Shown here: positions 1-7,458 of the stretch, piece by piece
How positions within the stretch are numbered: position 1 is the first letter of the stretch
How the letters are laid out: each line of letters begins with the position of its first letter
Assembly: GCA_026388755.1 (NCBI GenBank)
Contig: JAPLJE010000029.1
Span: 1-8,332 of the forward strand
Source: Deltaproteobacteria bacterium
GTDB taxonomy: Bacteria > Desulfobacterota > Desulfobacteria > Desulfobacterales > Desulfatirhabdiaceae
DNA length: 8,332 bases
Reading direction: 5' to 3'
Translations under genes and position numbers: made by a program
The notes under the pieces: generated by a model
The model's input: only the letters and a program-made list of their open reading frames with translations
Told to the model about the DNA's origin: nothing
Databases searched by the model: none

Positions 1-1
1 C

Positions 2-2821
2 GCCACCGAACACGCCATTTCTGGAGAGCCGGAACTTCTCGTGAATGCGGACGTTGTCCTTCGCGACGCAATGACGATTAGTGAAGGAGCTTCCCATCCT
101 GCCTTTTGGTGGCTGGCTCGTCTGTTACGGCTGATGCTCAAGGACTATGGGAAAGGTTCATTGTGGTCTGTGTTGCCGCCTTTCTTCGGGCCTGACGGGA
201 CGGTTCAAGTGGATAGTTATGTGAAGCTACTTGCTTTTCTGAAACCACCAATCATCGAGCTGTGGCAGTCTCAAACTGTCGCTTTACAGCTTGCCCTCAA
301 TCCGCAGAATCGAGGAGGTGTAATCAATCTTCGAACAAGCGCAGGAAAGACCAGAGTCGCGGAACTGGCGATTCTCCACACGCTCAGGACCGACCCAAGC
401 GCAAAAGTTCTCTACCTTGCACCCTTCCGGTCGCTTGCCTTCGAACTGGAACGAACCTTCAGCAAAACTTTGTCGCCACTGGGATACTCTGTATCGCACC
501 TCTACGGAGGATCACGTTTCAGTGGGGTTGACCGGGAATTGGTCAATGAAGGCCGCATCACCATCGCAACCCCCGAAAAGGCCAAAGCGATGCTCCGGGC
601 TGCACCGGAACTTTTCGAGTCTGTGAAGCTTGTCGTAATCGACGAAGGCCATCTTCTCGGAGGCAATGAACGCAATGTCCGAAACGAACTATTCCTTGAG
701 CACTTGCGCCTACTGGCTCGCCAACGTGGCACAAGGGTACTGCTGCTGTCGGCTGTCCTTCCCAATGCGGAGGACTTAGCCGCTTGGGTTGGTGGTGATG
801 TTGATGCGCTGGTGAAGTCGAGTTGGAAGCCATCAGCCGAGAGATTCGGAACGCTTCGATGGAGGTCCTCCGGAGTTTCGATTGAGTGGCTGGGTGGCGA
901 GCGCTGCTTCAACCCTCACTTCATCGACTTCAAGAACGTGCCCCTAGTAACGCCCAAAGGAAAAATCAAATCGCGCACGTTTCCCAAGAATAAGACGGAG
1001 GCTGTGGCTGCGACAGCCGCTCGGCTCGCAGAACTTGGACCGGTCTTGATCTTCGCGGGTCAAGCCAGGTGGGTATCGTCAATGGCAGAGGCCGTCTTGC
1101 TTGCGTTCGGCCCTGATGAGCCAGTCCACCCTTGGCCCGATACGGAATGGAGGCTCCTTCAGGCTGTATGCAAGGAAGAGCTGGGCGACAATTCTTTCGA
1201 AATCGCTGCTGCTCGTGTTGGGGTGATTTGCCACAGCAATAAGCTGCCGCCTCAAGTCAGAATCTCTGTTGAGAAACTGATGGCGAAATCCCAGCCACGG
1301 ATAATCGTGGCAACCACTACACTGGGACAAGGAGTGAATATCGGAATTGCGTATGTGATCGTCGCGACGACTTCGATAGGTAAATTGCAGATCAGTAAAC
1401 GTGATTTTTGGAACATCTGCGGTCGCGCAGGACGGGCTTTTGTTGACGGCGAAGGCAAAGTATTGTTCGCGATGGATATGACCGGGAATCCGTGGCAAAT
1501 AAGGAATGCCGAGGATGCTGTTAAGAGTTACTTTGATGTTGCTCATCTCGACCAAGTGGAGAGTGGCTTGCTTCAAGTCGTCGGAACTCTTCGGCAGCTT
1601 GCGGCGAGCGTTGGGATTTCGTTTGAAGTCCTTTTGGAGTTGGCTGCGAATGATAGCTTCGATCGTTGTGGGCAGGAGAAAGCAAATATTGAGGGACGCG
1701 TTGATTGGATTGATGATCAATTGTTGGCATTGCATGTCGCATACAAAGGCGATGAATTAACTCAAACTGCGGACTGGGTGGATGACGCTTTTCGAGATTC
1801 GCTTGCAGCGATTCAAGAGAGGGCCAAGCAGAAGATCGGGCACAATGGCCAACTAATCGACTTCTTGAAAGCCAGAACTGTTGGTGTGCTGCGCAAGGTA
1901 CCATCGACCGAAGCGCGGCGAGCTGTTGTCGCATCAGGGCTACCGTTGTCAGTTGGCATTGTGGCGTTCAATCAGTTGAATGTTTTTCGCGAGATGGTAG
2001 ATCGCTATTTGACTGCGGGCGTCAATGATGACCCGCTTGGCGTTCTGGTTTTGGAGTTTGAGAATTGGGGGCGTCAGCATGCAATGTGCATCGTTGATGG
2101 TATGCCCGGACAGGAGCAGTTGGATAAAATTCGCCCACAATGGCTTGCCGGTGAATCGCTACGGAAGATCATAGAAACGTGTGGAGAAGAATCCACGGAT
2201 ATCTGCACCCAACTTTACGGCTATCAGCTTCCGTGGCTTATTCACTCTGTTGCCCAGAAGCTCGATAAACTGTCCGAAGAGCCCCGTGTCGAGGCATTGG
2301 CCAAGGTGGGTCTTCTCGTTGAACTCGGCTTGCCAACGGAATCTGCAGCAAAGATTTTCTTGGCGGGTGTGCGGTCCCGCGCGGCGGCGGTCGAGTTGAG
2401 CCGTTTCGTGACCAATCCGGCTGCAAGCGTCTCAAGGATTCGCAACGCTTTGCTGGATTCTGCCACAGTCACAGCACTTTCAGTCTCGGTGTCAGCATCG
2501 ACCCTTGAATGGCTGCACCTTCTTTCAGCGGAACACGGCACTCCTAAGGTTGCTCCCCTGCAATGTGCAAGGTTTCGGTTGGCAGCGCCCAATGAGGTAA
2601 ACACCCTTCACGTGCGGCAACTGACGCCGCGTGATTCCATTTTTCTATGTTCGACTGATGCGCGATTCAAGGTTGCGGTGAGAGCGACGGAAAAATTGCC
2701 CTTTGACAAGTTTGTAAACGACCCACGCTTAATCTTCGAACGAGATAAAGACACTTGGGTTCAACAGTGCCGTGATCCCAGAATTTCGTGGTTCACAGAA
2801 TTTCGGGGATACCAAATATAA
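2..2821 (+). CDS. Ski2-like SF2 DEAD/DEAH-box helicase, 5'-partial, likely phage defence
   Basis: ATP-dependent nucleic-acid helicase. Residues are numbered from the GTG at 41. A WxxQ Q-like motif lies at 75-78, motif I RTSAGKT at 98-104, motif Ia APFRSL at 127-132, motif Ib TPEK at 177-180, and motif II DEGH at 201-204. Motif III SAVLPN follows at 237-242, motif IV VLIFAG at 335-340, a Ski2-type HSNKLPPQVR segment at 398-407, motif V ATTTLGQGVNI at 424-434, and motif VI NICGRAGRA at 458-466. About 460 further residues are mostly helical in character, with a WLAGESL...GYQLPW segment at 701-732. I assign no known nuclease or binding domain to this tail. The frame has no stop back to base 2 and no convincing ribosome-binding site precedes 41, so the true start is probably outside the window. 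Helicases of this build occur in Hachiman (HamB), AbpAB and similar systems. The helicase call is secure, but the system assignment is only an inference. Confidence 0.88.
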   Translation, partial: ATEHAISGEPELLVNADVVLRDAMTISEGASHPAFWWLARLLRLMLKDYGKGSLWSVLPPFFGPDGTVQVDSYVKLLAFLKPPIIELWQSQTVALQLALNPQNRGGVINLRTSAGKTRVAELAILHTLRTDPSAKVLYLAPFRSLAFELERTFSKTLSPLGYSVSHLYGGSRFSGVDRELVNEGRITIATPEKAKAMLRAAPELFESVKLVVIDEGHLLGGNERNVRNELFLEHLRLLARQRGTRVLLLSAVLPNAEDLAAWVGGDVDALVKSSWKPSAERFGTLRWRSSGVSIEWLGGERCFNPHFIDFKNVPLVTPKGKIKSRTFPKNKTEAVAATAARLAELGPVLIFAGQARWVSSMAEAVLLAFGPDEPVHPWPDTEWRLLQAVCKEELGDNSFEIAAARVGVICHSNKLPPQVRISVEKLMAKSQPRIIVATTTLGQGVNIGIAYVIVATTSIGKLQISKRDFWNICGRAGRAFVDGEGKVLFAMDMTGNPWQIRNAEDAVKSYFDVAHLDQVESGLLQVVGTLRQLAASVGISFEVLLELAANDSFDRCGQEKANIEGRVDWIDDQLLALHVAYKGDELTQTADWVDDAFRDSLAAIQERAKQKIGHNGQLIDFLKARTVGVLRKVPSTEARRAVVASGLPLSVGIVAFNQLNVFREMVDRYLTAGVNDDPLGVLVLEFENWGRQHAMCIVDGMPGQEQLDKIRPQWLAGESLRKIIETCGEESTDICTQLYGYQLPWLIHSVAQKLDKLSEEPRVEALAKVGLLVELGLPTESAAKIFLAGVRSRAAAVELSRFVTNPAASVSRIRNALLDSATVTALSVSVSASTLEWLHLLSAEHGTPKVAPLQCARFRLAAPNEVNTLHVRQLTPRDSIFLCSTDARFKVAVRATEKLPFDKFVNDPRLIFERDKDTWVQQCRDPRISWFTEFRGYQI

Positions 2822-2893
2822 TTCTGACTAAAAAATACACTGGATTAATCGGCGCTTTTCGTGTTGTGCAAAAAGAGAAGATGGAGATTCTGA

Positions 2894-2920
2894 TCACAAT
2901 CATAATCCGCCTGATTGTGA
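2894..2920. repeat. Perfect 9-bp inverted repeat upstream of the R-M genes
   Basis: TCACAATCA at 2894-2902 and TGATTGTGA at 2912-2920 are exact reverse complements around a 9-nt spacer. The repeat lies in the AT-rich 198-nt gap between the helicase stop and the endonuclease start, about 100 nt before that start. This is a sensible place for an operator or promoter-overlapping site of the restriction-modification operon. No controller (C) protein gene is visible in the window. There is no T-tract after it, so it does not look like an intrinsic terminator for the helicase. I could not pick a convincing -35/-10 pair in this gap. Confidence 0.55.
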
Positions 2921-3019
2921 ATATAGCTGCCACGGTGATTGGGAAGAGACTGCCAATCGCCGCAGTATTCAAAACTGACCATTTTCAATGTAATCAATCA
3001 AAACTTCATGAGATTATCT

Positions 3020-3745
3020 ATGTCACAACTATCTGAAAACATTAACAAGGAAATTGAAAAAGCGGTGTCTCATTACTGGATGACGCGCCACTCTCAACGG
3101 GAAAAACAGAAGAAGAGAGGTGTTAATGATGCTGGTCTAAGAAGTGCTGTGACCGGTGGGGCACAAATGAACGGGTTTATCAATCTCTTTACCAATTTGA
3201 TAATTGAAGCCGGCATCGGAGAGAAATGCATTTTCCATAAGAAACACTTGGAACTCCCTGGCTATTTTCGTCCCACCAAAGAATGGGATTTGCTTGTAGT
3301 AAAAGATGGTCAGTTGATAGCAGCCATAGAGGCAAAATCTCAAGTGGGGCCTTCTTTTGGAAACAACTTCAATAACAGAACCGAAGAAGCAATGGGAACG
3401 GCTCTCGACCTCTGGACCGCTTTCAGAGAGGGAGCCTTCAATGGAGGGCATCAACCTTTCCTCGGATATTTCTTTATGCTTGAAGATTGTGATGCATCAA
3501 ACAGGCCCGTTCGAGTAAAGGAATCCCATTTTAAGGTTTTTCCTGAATTTGTCGATGCCTCTTATATGAGGAGGTATGAGCTTTTTTGCAGAAAACTTAT
3601 CCTGGAACGGCATTACACCTCGGTATCTTTCATTGTTTCTGAAAGTGAGAACGGTAAAGCCGGCAAATTTAATGAACCGGCGGTTGATCTTTCATTCTAC
3701 AATTTTGCCAAATCGCTTGCTGCTCACGTCGGGGCATTTATATGA
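3020..3745 (+). CDS. PaeR7I/XhoI-family type II restriction endonuclease
   Basis: Predicted 241-residue type II restriction endonuclease that should cut unmodified double-stranded DNA. Family members PaeR7I and XhoI recognise CTCGAG. The family signature is clear: DAGLRSAVTGGAQMNGF at 37-53, ELPGYFRPTKEWDLLVV at 78-94, IEAKSQVGPSFGNNFNNRTEEA at 103-124, and DLWTAFREGAF at 130-140. The PD-(D/E)xK metal site is most likely D90, E104 and K106. Length matches the family (about 240-250). I chose the ATG at 3020 because MSQLSENINKEIEKAVSHYW aligns with family N-termini. An in-frame ATG at 3008 would add four residues and a TTG at 2939 would add 27. No strong ribosome-binding site supports any of them. 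The stop overlaps the methyltransferase start by 4 nt. Sequence specificity is inferred from the family and is not shown by the sequence. Confidence 0.92.
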   Translation: MSQLSENINKEIEKAVSHYWMTRHSQREKQKKRGVNDAGLRSAVTGGAQMNGFINLFTNLIIEAGIGEKCIFHKKHLELPGYFRPTKEWDLLVVKDGQLIAAIEAKSQVGPSFGNNFNNRTEEAMGTALDLWTAFREGAFNGGHQPFLGYFFMLEDCDASNRPVRVKESHFKVFPEFVDASYMRRYELFCRKLILERHYTSVSFIVSESENGKAGKFNEPAVDLSFYNFAKSLAAHVGAFI

Positions 3746-4662
3746 AAAATATCCCCGATAGAAGTCATCATAGATTAATCAATGGAGACGCAAGGGATTT
3801 GTCATTTCTAAATGATGAATCCGTTCATCTAGTTGTAACATCACCTCCCTACTGGAATTTGAAGCGATATCAGGAAAATCCCGACCAACTGGGACACATC
3901 GAAGAATATGAAATATTTCTAAGTGAGTTAGAAAGAGTATGGAAAGAAGTATTTCGTGTTTTGGTCCCTGGGGGAAGACTCGTGTGTGTTGTGGGTGATG
4001 TCTGTGTTTCCCGCAGAAGTTTCGGGCGTCATCTTGTCTTCCCGCTTCATGCCGACACATGCGTCATTTGTCGCAACAGTTATGAGGTATCCAATGGGTC
4101 AAAATTCTTGGGGAAACCTTACGAGCCAAATGCAATCATAAAAAACGATATAGAGTTCATCCTCATGCAACGAAAACCCGGAGGATACAGAAAACCCACA
4201 GAGGAGCAAAGAAAGTTAAGCAAAATCGATAAAAAGGATTTCGACAATTGGTTCAGACAAATCTGGACGATCACGGGCGCATCAACAAAAAAACACCCCG
4301 CCCCATTTCCGCTTGAATTGGCCACGCGTCTTGTGAGAATGTTCTCATTTCATGGTGATACGGTTCTGGATCCTTTCTGCGGGACAGGGACGACCTTAAT
4401 CGCTTCACTGAAATTTGGTAGAAATAGTGTCGGTCTCGATATTGAACCCGAATATTGTAAAATGGCGGCGCGCTATTTAAAAGCCGAAAGCAGTTCTCTT
4501 TTTGTAAAGGCCGATCTACGATTCGAGAAAATGGTTCGCGATGCCATTGGGCATTTACAAGCTTGTGAAGATCAAGCTCTTTATGAAGTAAGACCTGCAA
4601 GAAAGGCCTTGATAGAGGCCGGCCAAACAGAGGAGCGGACGCGGAAAACTTCGCCGGCCTGA
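3742..4662 (+). CDS. Beta-class DNA methyltransferase (SPPY type), R-M partner
   Basis: S-adenosylmethionine-dependent amino-methyltransferase, 306 residues, that most likely protects the host sites of the adjacent endonuclease. The catalytic motif IV TSPPYW is at 33-38. Motif X HPAPFPLELATRLVRMFS is at 185-202, the SAM-binding motif I DPFCGTGTT at 210-218, and the next strand GLDIEPEYC at 231-239. Motif IV before motif I is the beta-class order. SPPY is typical of N4-cytosine enzymes but also occurs in N6-adenine ones, so the modified base is not settled. The start is at the ATGA overlap with the endonuclease, which implies translational coupling. It has no independent strong ribosome-binding site. 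The last 55 or so residues after motif I and its helix match no motif I know and become GC-rich at the very end. Confidence 0.92.
   Translation: MKNIPDRSHHRLINGDARDLSFLNDESVHLVVTSPPYWNLKRYQENPDQLGHIEEYEIFLSELERVWKEVFRVLVPGGRLVCVVGDVCVSRRSFGRHLVFPLHADTCVICRNSYEVSNGSKFLGKPYEPNAIIKNDIEFILMQRKPGGYRKPTEEQRKLSKIDKKDFDNWFRQIWTITGASTKKHPAPFPLELATRLVRMFSFHGDTVLDPFCGTGTTLIASLKFGRNSVGLDIEPEYCKMAARYLKAESSSLFVKADLRFEKMVRDAIGHLQACEDQALYEVRPARKALIEAGQTEERTRKTSPA
4616..4660. repeat. GC-rich 8-bp inverted repeat spanning the methyltransferase stop
   Basis: AGGCCGGC at 4616-4623 and GCCGGCCT at 4653-4660 are perfect reverse complements separated by 29 nt. The right arm ends on the first base of the TGA stop. 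An RNA stem here would be all but one GC pairs. No T-tract follows, so it is not a classical terminator. It could be an mRNA processing or attenuation element between the small and the large methylase genes, or a chance palindrome. Confidence 0.35.
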
Positions 4663-4743
4663 CGGAATCACTTATTGGCCGCACGGCTCACTTCAACCTT
4701 TGCCGTTTAAGATGCATCCAGCCATGAAAGGCGCCTATACATT

Positions 4744-6954
4744 GTGATAGAAAAGAATTTCGACATCCCGTTCATAGCTGACCTTGCGCTTCGTGAAAAG
4801 CAGATTCAACAAAATTACAGGCCAATTATCGCAGTTCACAAGTGGTTTGCCCGAAGACCCGGAACGCTGTTCCGCGGCTTGTTGCTTTCCGAATTTCTCG
4901 AAAAACCGCTTCACGAATCCTTTTATCAGGCAAACAGTTTAAAAGGAATTAAAGTCGCAGATCCATTCATGGGCGGCGGCACCCCCCTCATAGAGGCCAA
5001 CAGGCTCGGCTGTGAAATTGCCGGGTTCGACATCAATCCCATGTCCTATTGGATTGTCAAGCAGGAAATCGAACATCTTGACCTGGACGCGTATCTTCGG
5101 GCAGCCAATTCCTTACGCGAGCAATTGGAAGAGGAGGTCGGTCATCTTTACCGCACCCGTTGCGTTTTTTGCGGAAATGAGGATGCCCACGTTAAATATT
5201 TCCTTTGGGTGAAAACGATTGCGTGTCAGAAATGCAGCAAGCCCATCGACTTATTCCCCGGCTATCTTCTGGCTTCCGACGCAAGGCATCCAAAAAATGT
5301 TTTTCTATGCCACGCATGTGGGCAGTTGACCGAAACCTCCGACCGAAAAAAGCCTGGAGATTGCCGGCATTGTGGCGCCAGGTTCTTAACAGCAGGCCCC
5401 GCAAAACGGAACCACTGCGAATGCCCCGACTGTAAGACCATTAATATATTTCCCAATAAATTGTCGGGAGCACCCCGACATCGGCTTTTCGCGCTTGAAT
5501 ACCATTGCCCCGCCTGCAAGGAACGCCACACCGGCAGATTCTTTAAAATCCCCGATTCTCAGGATTTGGTCAAGGCGGATCAGGCCGAAGAACGATGGGC
5601 AAATACGTCCGCAAGCTATGTCCCTGACGATGAAATCCCCTCGGGAGATGAGACCAATCGGCTCCATCGCTGGGGATACGGGCATTACCGGGAAATGTTC
5701 AATGCCCGGCAACTTCTCGGCCTGGAACTATCCGCACAGCGGATCCCCCGGATAGCCGATGAGCGGGTCCGCAATTCTCTTGCGACCAATCTTTCGGATC
5801 TGCTACGCTACCAGAACATGCTTTGCCGATATGACACGATGGCGTTGAAGTCGCTTGATATTTTCTCGGTACACGGATTTCCCGTCGGGCTCGTTCAGTG
5901 TGAGTCCAATTTTCTGGGGATCGTTGACCCGAAAAAGCGGATCTGTATCGGCAGCGGCGGCTGGGCTAACATTATCGAGAAGTTCCGAAAGGCAAAAGCT
6001 TATTGTGACAGTCCGTTCGAAATCAGACACCCGGGGGGAAAAAAAGAAATCGTGCCGATAAACGGGGAATGGATCGGTGACAACCCAAACGGCAAGCATC
6101 GGGCTGAAAGGCGAAGTGTTGCGCTTTGCTGCAAAGACGCCGCTCAGATAGAACTGCTCCCACAATCATTGGATGCGGTCCTCACCGACCCGCCTTATTT
6201 CGGGAATGTTCAATATGCGGAATTGATGGATTTTTGTTATGTGTGGCTCCGTCGTCTCATACGCACCGAACCGGATGCATTTGCCGTTCTTTCGACACGA
6301 AATCCCCAGGAGTTGACCGGCAACGAAGACATGGCAAGGGGGCTTGATCATTTTGCCCAAGGTCTGTCATCGGTATTTCAAAAGATGGCAATCGCACTAA
6401 AACCTGGATCACCGCTCGTTTTCACCTATCATCACAACCATCTTGCGGCATACTACCCGATAGCCATCGCCATCCTTGATGCCGGTTTGACCTGCTCGGC
6501 CACCCTGCCGTGCCCTGCCGAAATGGGGGCTTCCATCCACATCAACGGAACCGGCTCCTCGATTATCGACACCGTTTTTGTCTGTAGATCAACCGGTACG
6601 GTACCCCGAAAATGGCTGGCAGATTCAATCGGTGGCGTTGCGGAGCTTGTCAATGAAGATTTGGCCAAACTCCGGTCCGGGAATGTCAAGCCCACGCCTG
6701 GAGACATGCGGTGCATTGCCCACGGACATCTTATCCGCCTGGCAATATGGAACATTCGGAAGAACTGGGACAAGAATGCCAATATTAACAAACGCTTATC
6801 GGCGGTGTCAACCTGGATTTCCGGATTCGGAGGATGGGCCGAAATAGAGAGGCGCCTCTTCAAACCGGAAGACGCTTTTCACGACGCGCCGTTGTTCGCC
6901 GTACACGAGCCTTCCGAAAGATATGGAGCTTTTTATGACGAAATATCCTTTTGA
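4744..6954 (+). CDS. DUF1156/COG1743-type DNA methylase with zinc-ribbon insert
   Basis: Large putative DNA adenine methylase, 736 residues. The N-terminus carries the DUF1156-like HKWFARRPGTLFRGLLLSEF at 32-51. SAM motif I DPFMGGGTPLIEANRLGC is at 73-90, with GFDINP at 94-99. Catalytic motif IV TDPPYFGNVQY is at 481-491, followed by a TYHHNH element at 561-566. About 380 residues separate motif I from motif IV. They hold six CxxC knuckles: C140/C143, C161/C164, C189/C192, C207/C210, C227/C230 and C255/C258, probably three zinc ribbons for DNA or protein contact. The start is GTG at 4744. The frame is open only from 4711 and has no other start codon, and a weak GAAAGG lies 12 nt upstream. Related proteins in defence loci are often longer (about 900-1000). 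All catalytic motifs are present, so I see no reason to call it broken. The modification target is unknown. Confidence 0.85.
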   Translation: MIEKNFDIPFIADLALREKQIQQNYRPIIAVHKWFARRPGTLFRGLLLSEFLEKPLHESFYQANSLKGIKVADPFMGGGTPLIEANRLGCEIAGFDINPMSYWIVKQEIEHLDLDAYLRAANSLREQLEEEVGHLYRTRCVFCGNEDAHVKYFLWVKTIACQKCSKPIDLFPGYLLASDARHPKNVFLCHACGQLTETSDRKKPGDCRHCGARFLTAGPAKRNHCECPDCKTINIFPNKLSGAPRHRLFALEYHCPACKERHTGRFFKIPDSQDLVKADQAEERWANTSASYVPDDEIPSGDETNRLHRWGYGHYREMFNARQLLGLELSAQRIPRIADERVRNSLATNLSDLLRYQNMLCRYDTMALKSLDIFSVHGFPVGLVQCESNFLGIVDPKKRICIGSGGWANIIEKFRKAKAYCDSPFEIRHPGGKKEIVPINGEWIGDNPNGKHRAERRSVALCCKDAAQIELLPQSLDAVLTDPPYFGNVQYAELMDFCYVWLRRLIRTEPDAFAVLSTRNPQELTGNEDMARGLDHFAQGLSSVFQKMAIALKPGSPLVFTYHHNHLAAYYPIAIAILDAGLTCSATLPCPAEMGASIHINGTGSSIIDTVFVCRSTGTVPRKWLADSIGGVAELVNEDLAKLRSGNVKPTPGDMRCIAHGHLIRLAIWNIRKNWDKNANINKRLSAVSTWISGFGGWAEIERRLFKPEDAFHDAPLFAVHEPSERYGAFYDEISF
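6925..6928 (+). promoter_or_regulatory. Ribosome-binding site inside the end of the large methylase
   Basis: GGAG sits 6 nt before the ATG at 6935, within the last codons of the DUF1156 methylase. Its good spacing is the main reason to believe that a downstream gene truly starts here. Confidence 0.55.
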
Positions 6955-7069
6955 AGCGCCTTTTGACGAAATAATGCGAGAGGCGGAAACGTATGTAGAT
7001 GCCGTTTTCTCGTTTCCATCGTGGTTCTTCGTACAATGCTCGGTTTTTACGCCACCGAAATGGGGGTGA
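6935..7069 (+). pseudogene. Broken 5' end of a gene overlapping the large methylase
   Basis: A 44-codon frame starts with ATG at 6935, overlaps the methylase stop by 20 nt in another frame, and has a well-placed GGAG. It begins MTKYPFEAPFDEIMREAETY and ends at TGA 7067-7069. The first 25 or so residues look like a normal soluble protein N-terminus. The last part (FFVQCSVFTPPKWG) does not. I read it as the stump of a co-translated operon gene cut by a deletion or insertion around 7010-7060. I do not recognise the family. A genuine 44-residue protein cannot be ruled out. DUF1156 loci often continue with a large ATPase (DUF499) or a nuclease, but these residues do not identify either. Confidence 0.45.
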
Positions 7070-7158
7070 ACCGGTGATTTTCCGTAGGGCTTGCCAGTAC
7101 TGGGTCTTGTCAATTAGTTCTTGTCTTTTTGTATCCCAAATGTTACAAGTTGTTAACT
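7070..7158. other. Junction and spacer before the toxin-antitoxin pair
   Basis: Non-coding stretch between the truncated frame and the toxin. Just at its left edge CACCG (7053-7057) and CGGTG (7072-7076) form an inverted repeat, and the surrounding sequence looks like the terminus of a decayed insertion sequence, though I cannot name one. A TTGTCA at 7107-7112 is followed 17 nt later by TGTATC at 7130-7135, a poor but possible promoter for the toxin. TGTTA occurs at 7141 and again at 7151, ten bases apart, and could be part of an antitoxin operator. All of these are weak. Confidence 0.3.
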
Positions 7159-7449
7159 ATGATTAGTATTCAGACTACGGACACCTTCGATGCTTGGTTT
7201 GCCGGCCTGAAAGACAAGCGGACAATAGCGCGCATTCAAGCGCGCATCGACCGGGCCGAAGATGGCAATTTCGGTGATTGCTCACCGGTGGGTGAGGGTG
7301 TATCGGAGATGCGAATTCACTATGGGCCGGGCTATCGAGTGTATTTCGTACAGCGCGGCATAGAACTGGTGATCCTACTGGCGGGTGGCGTCAAGTCCAC
7401 ACAGAGCAAGGATATCAAGACCGCGCTACATCTGGCGGGAAAATTGTAG
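7159..7449 (+). CDS. HigB/RelE-ParE superfamily toxin
   Basis: A 96-residue putative type II toxin of the COG3657 'addiction module killer' type. RelE-superfamily members of this kind are usually mRNA-cleaving enzymes that act on translating ribosomes. Visible family features are TFDAWFAGLKDKRTIARIQARIDR at 9-32, GEGVSEMRIHYGPGYRVYF at 46-63, and GGVKSTQSKDIKTALHLA at 77-93. The conserved basic positions include R52 and R60 in the second half and K83/K87 near the end. The ATG at 7159 gives the usual length. A TTG at 7129 would add ten residues without family support. No good ribosome-binding site is visible. The antitoxin follows 9 nt after the stop, with the toxin first as is usual for this family. 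Confidence 0.9.
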   Translation: MISIQTTDTFDAWFAGLKDKRTIARIQARIDRAEDGNFGDCSPVGEGVSEMRIHYGPGYRVYFVQRGIELVILLAGGVKSTQSKDIKTALHLAGKL

Positions 7450-7454
7450 GAGGA
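7448..7454 (+). promoter_or_regulatory. Strong ribosome-binding site of the antitoxin, overlapping the toxin stop
   Basis: AGGAGGA at 7448-7454 shares two bases with the toxin TAG stop and lies 4 nt before the antitoxin ATG. In contrast the toxin has no clear site, so the antitoxin should be translated in excess. Confidence 0.75.
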
Positions 7455-7458
7455 CGAC

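Noticed and set aside
1079..1735. Long reverse-strand frame inside the helicase
   Set aside because: It is antisense to intact helicase motifs and its translation shows no family features.
2780..2807. AGAATTTCG repeated near the helicase stop
   Set aside because: Two copies of a short AT-rich 9-mer inside coding sequence, with no further copies or symmetry.
1..7059. The 10-mer CGCCACCGAA occurs at 1-10 and at 7050-7059, as if it were a flanking direct repeat
   Set aside because: Matches of ten bases are expected many times by chance among all pairs in a window this long, and the flanking bases do not extend the match.
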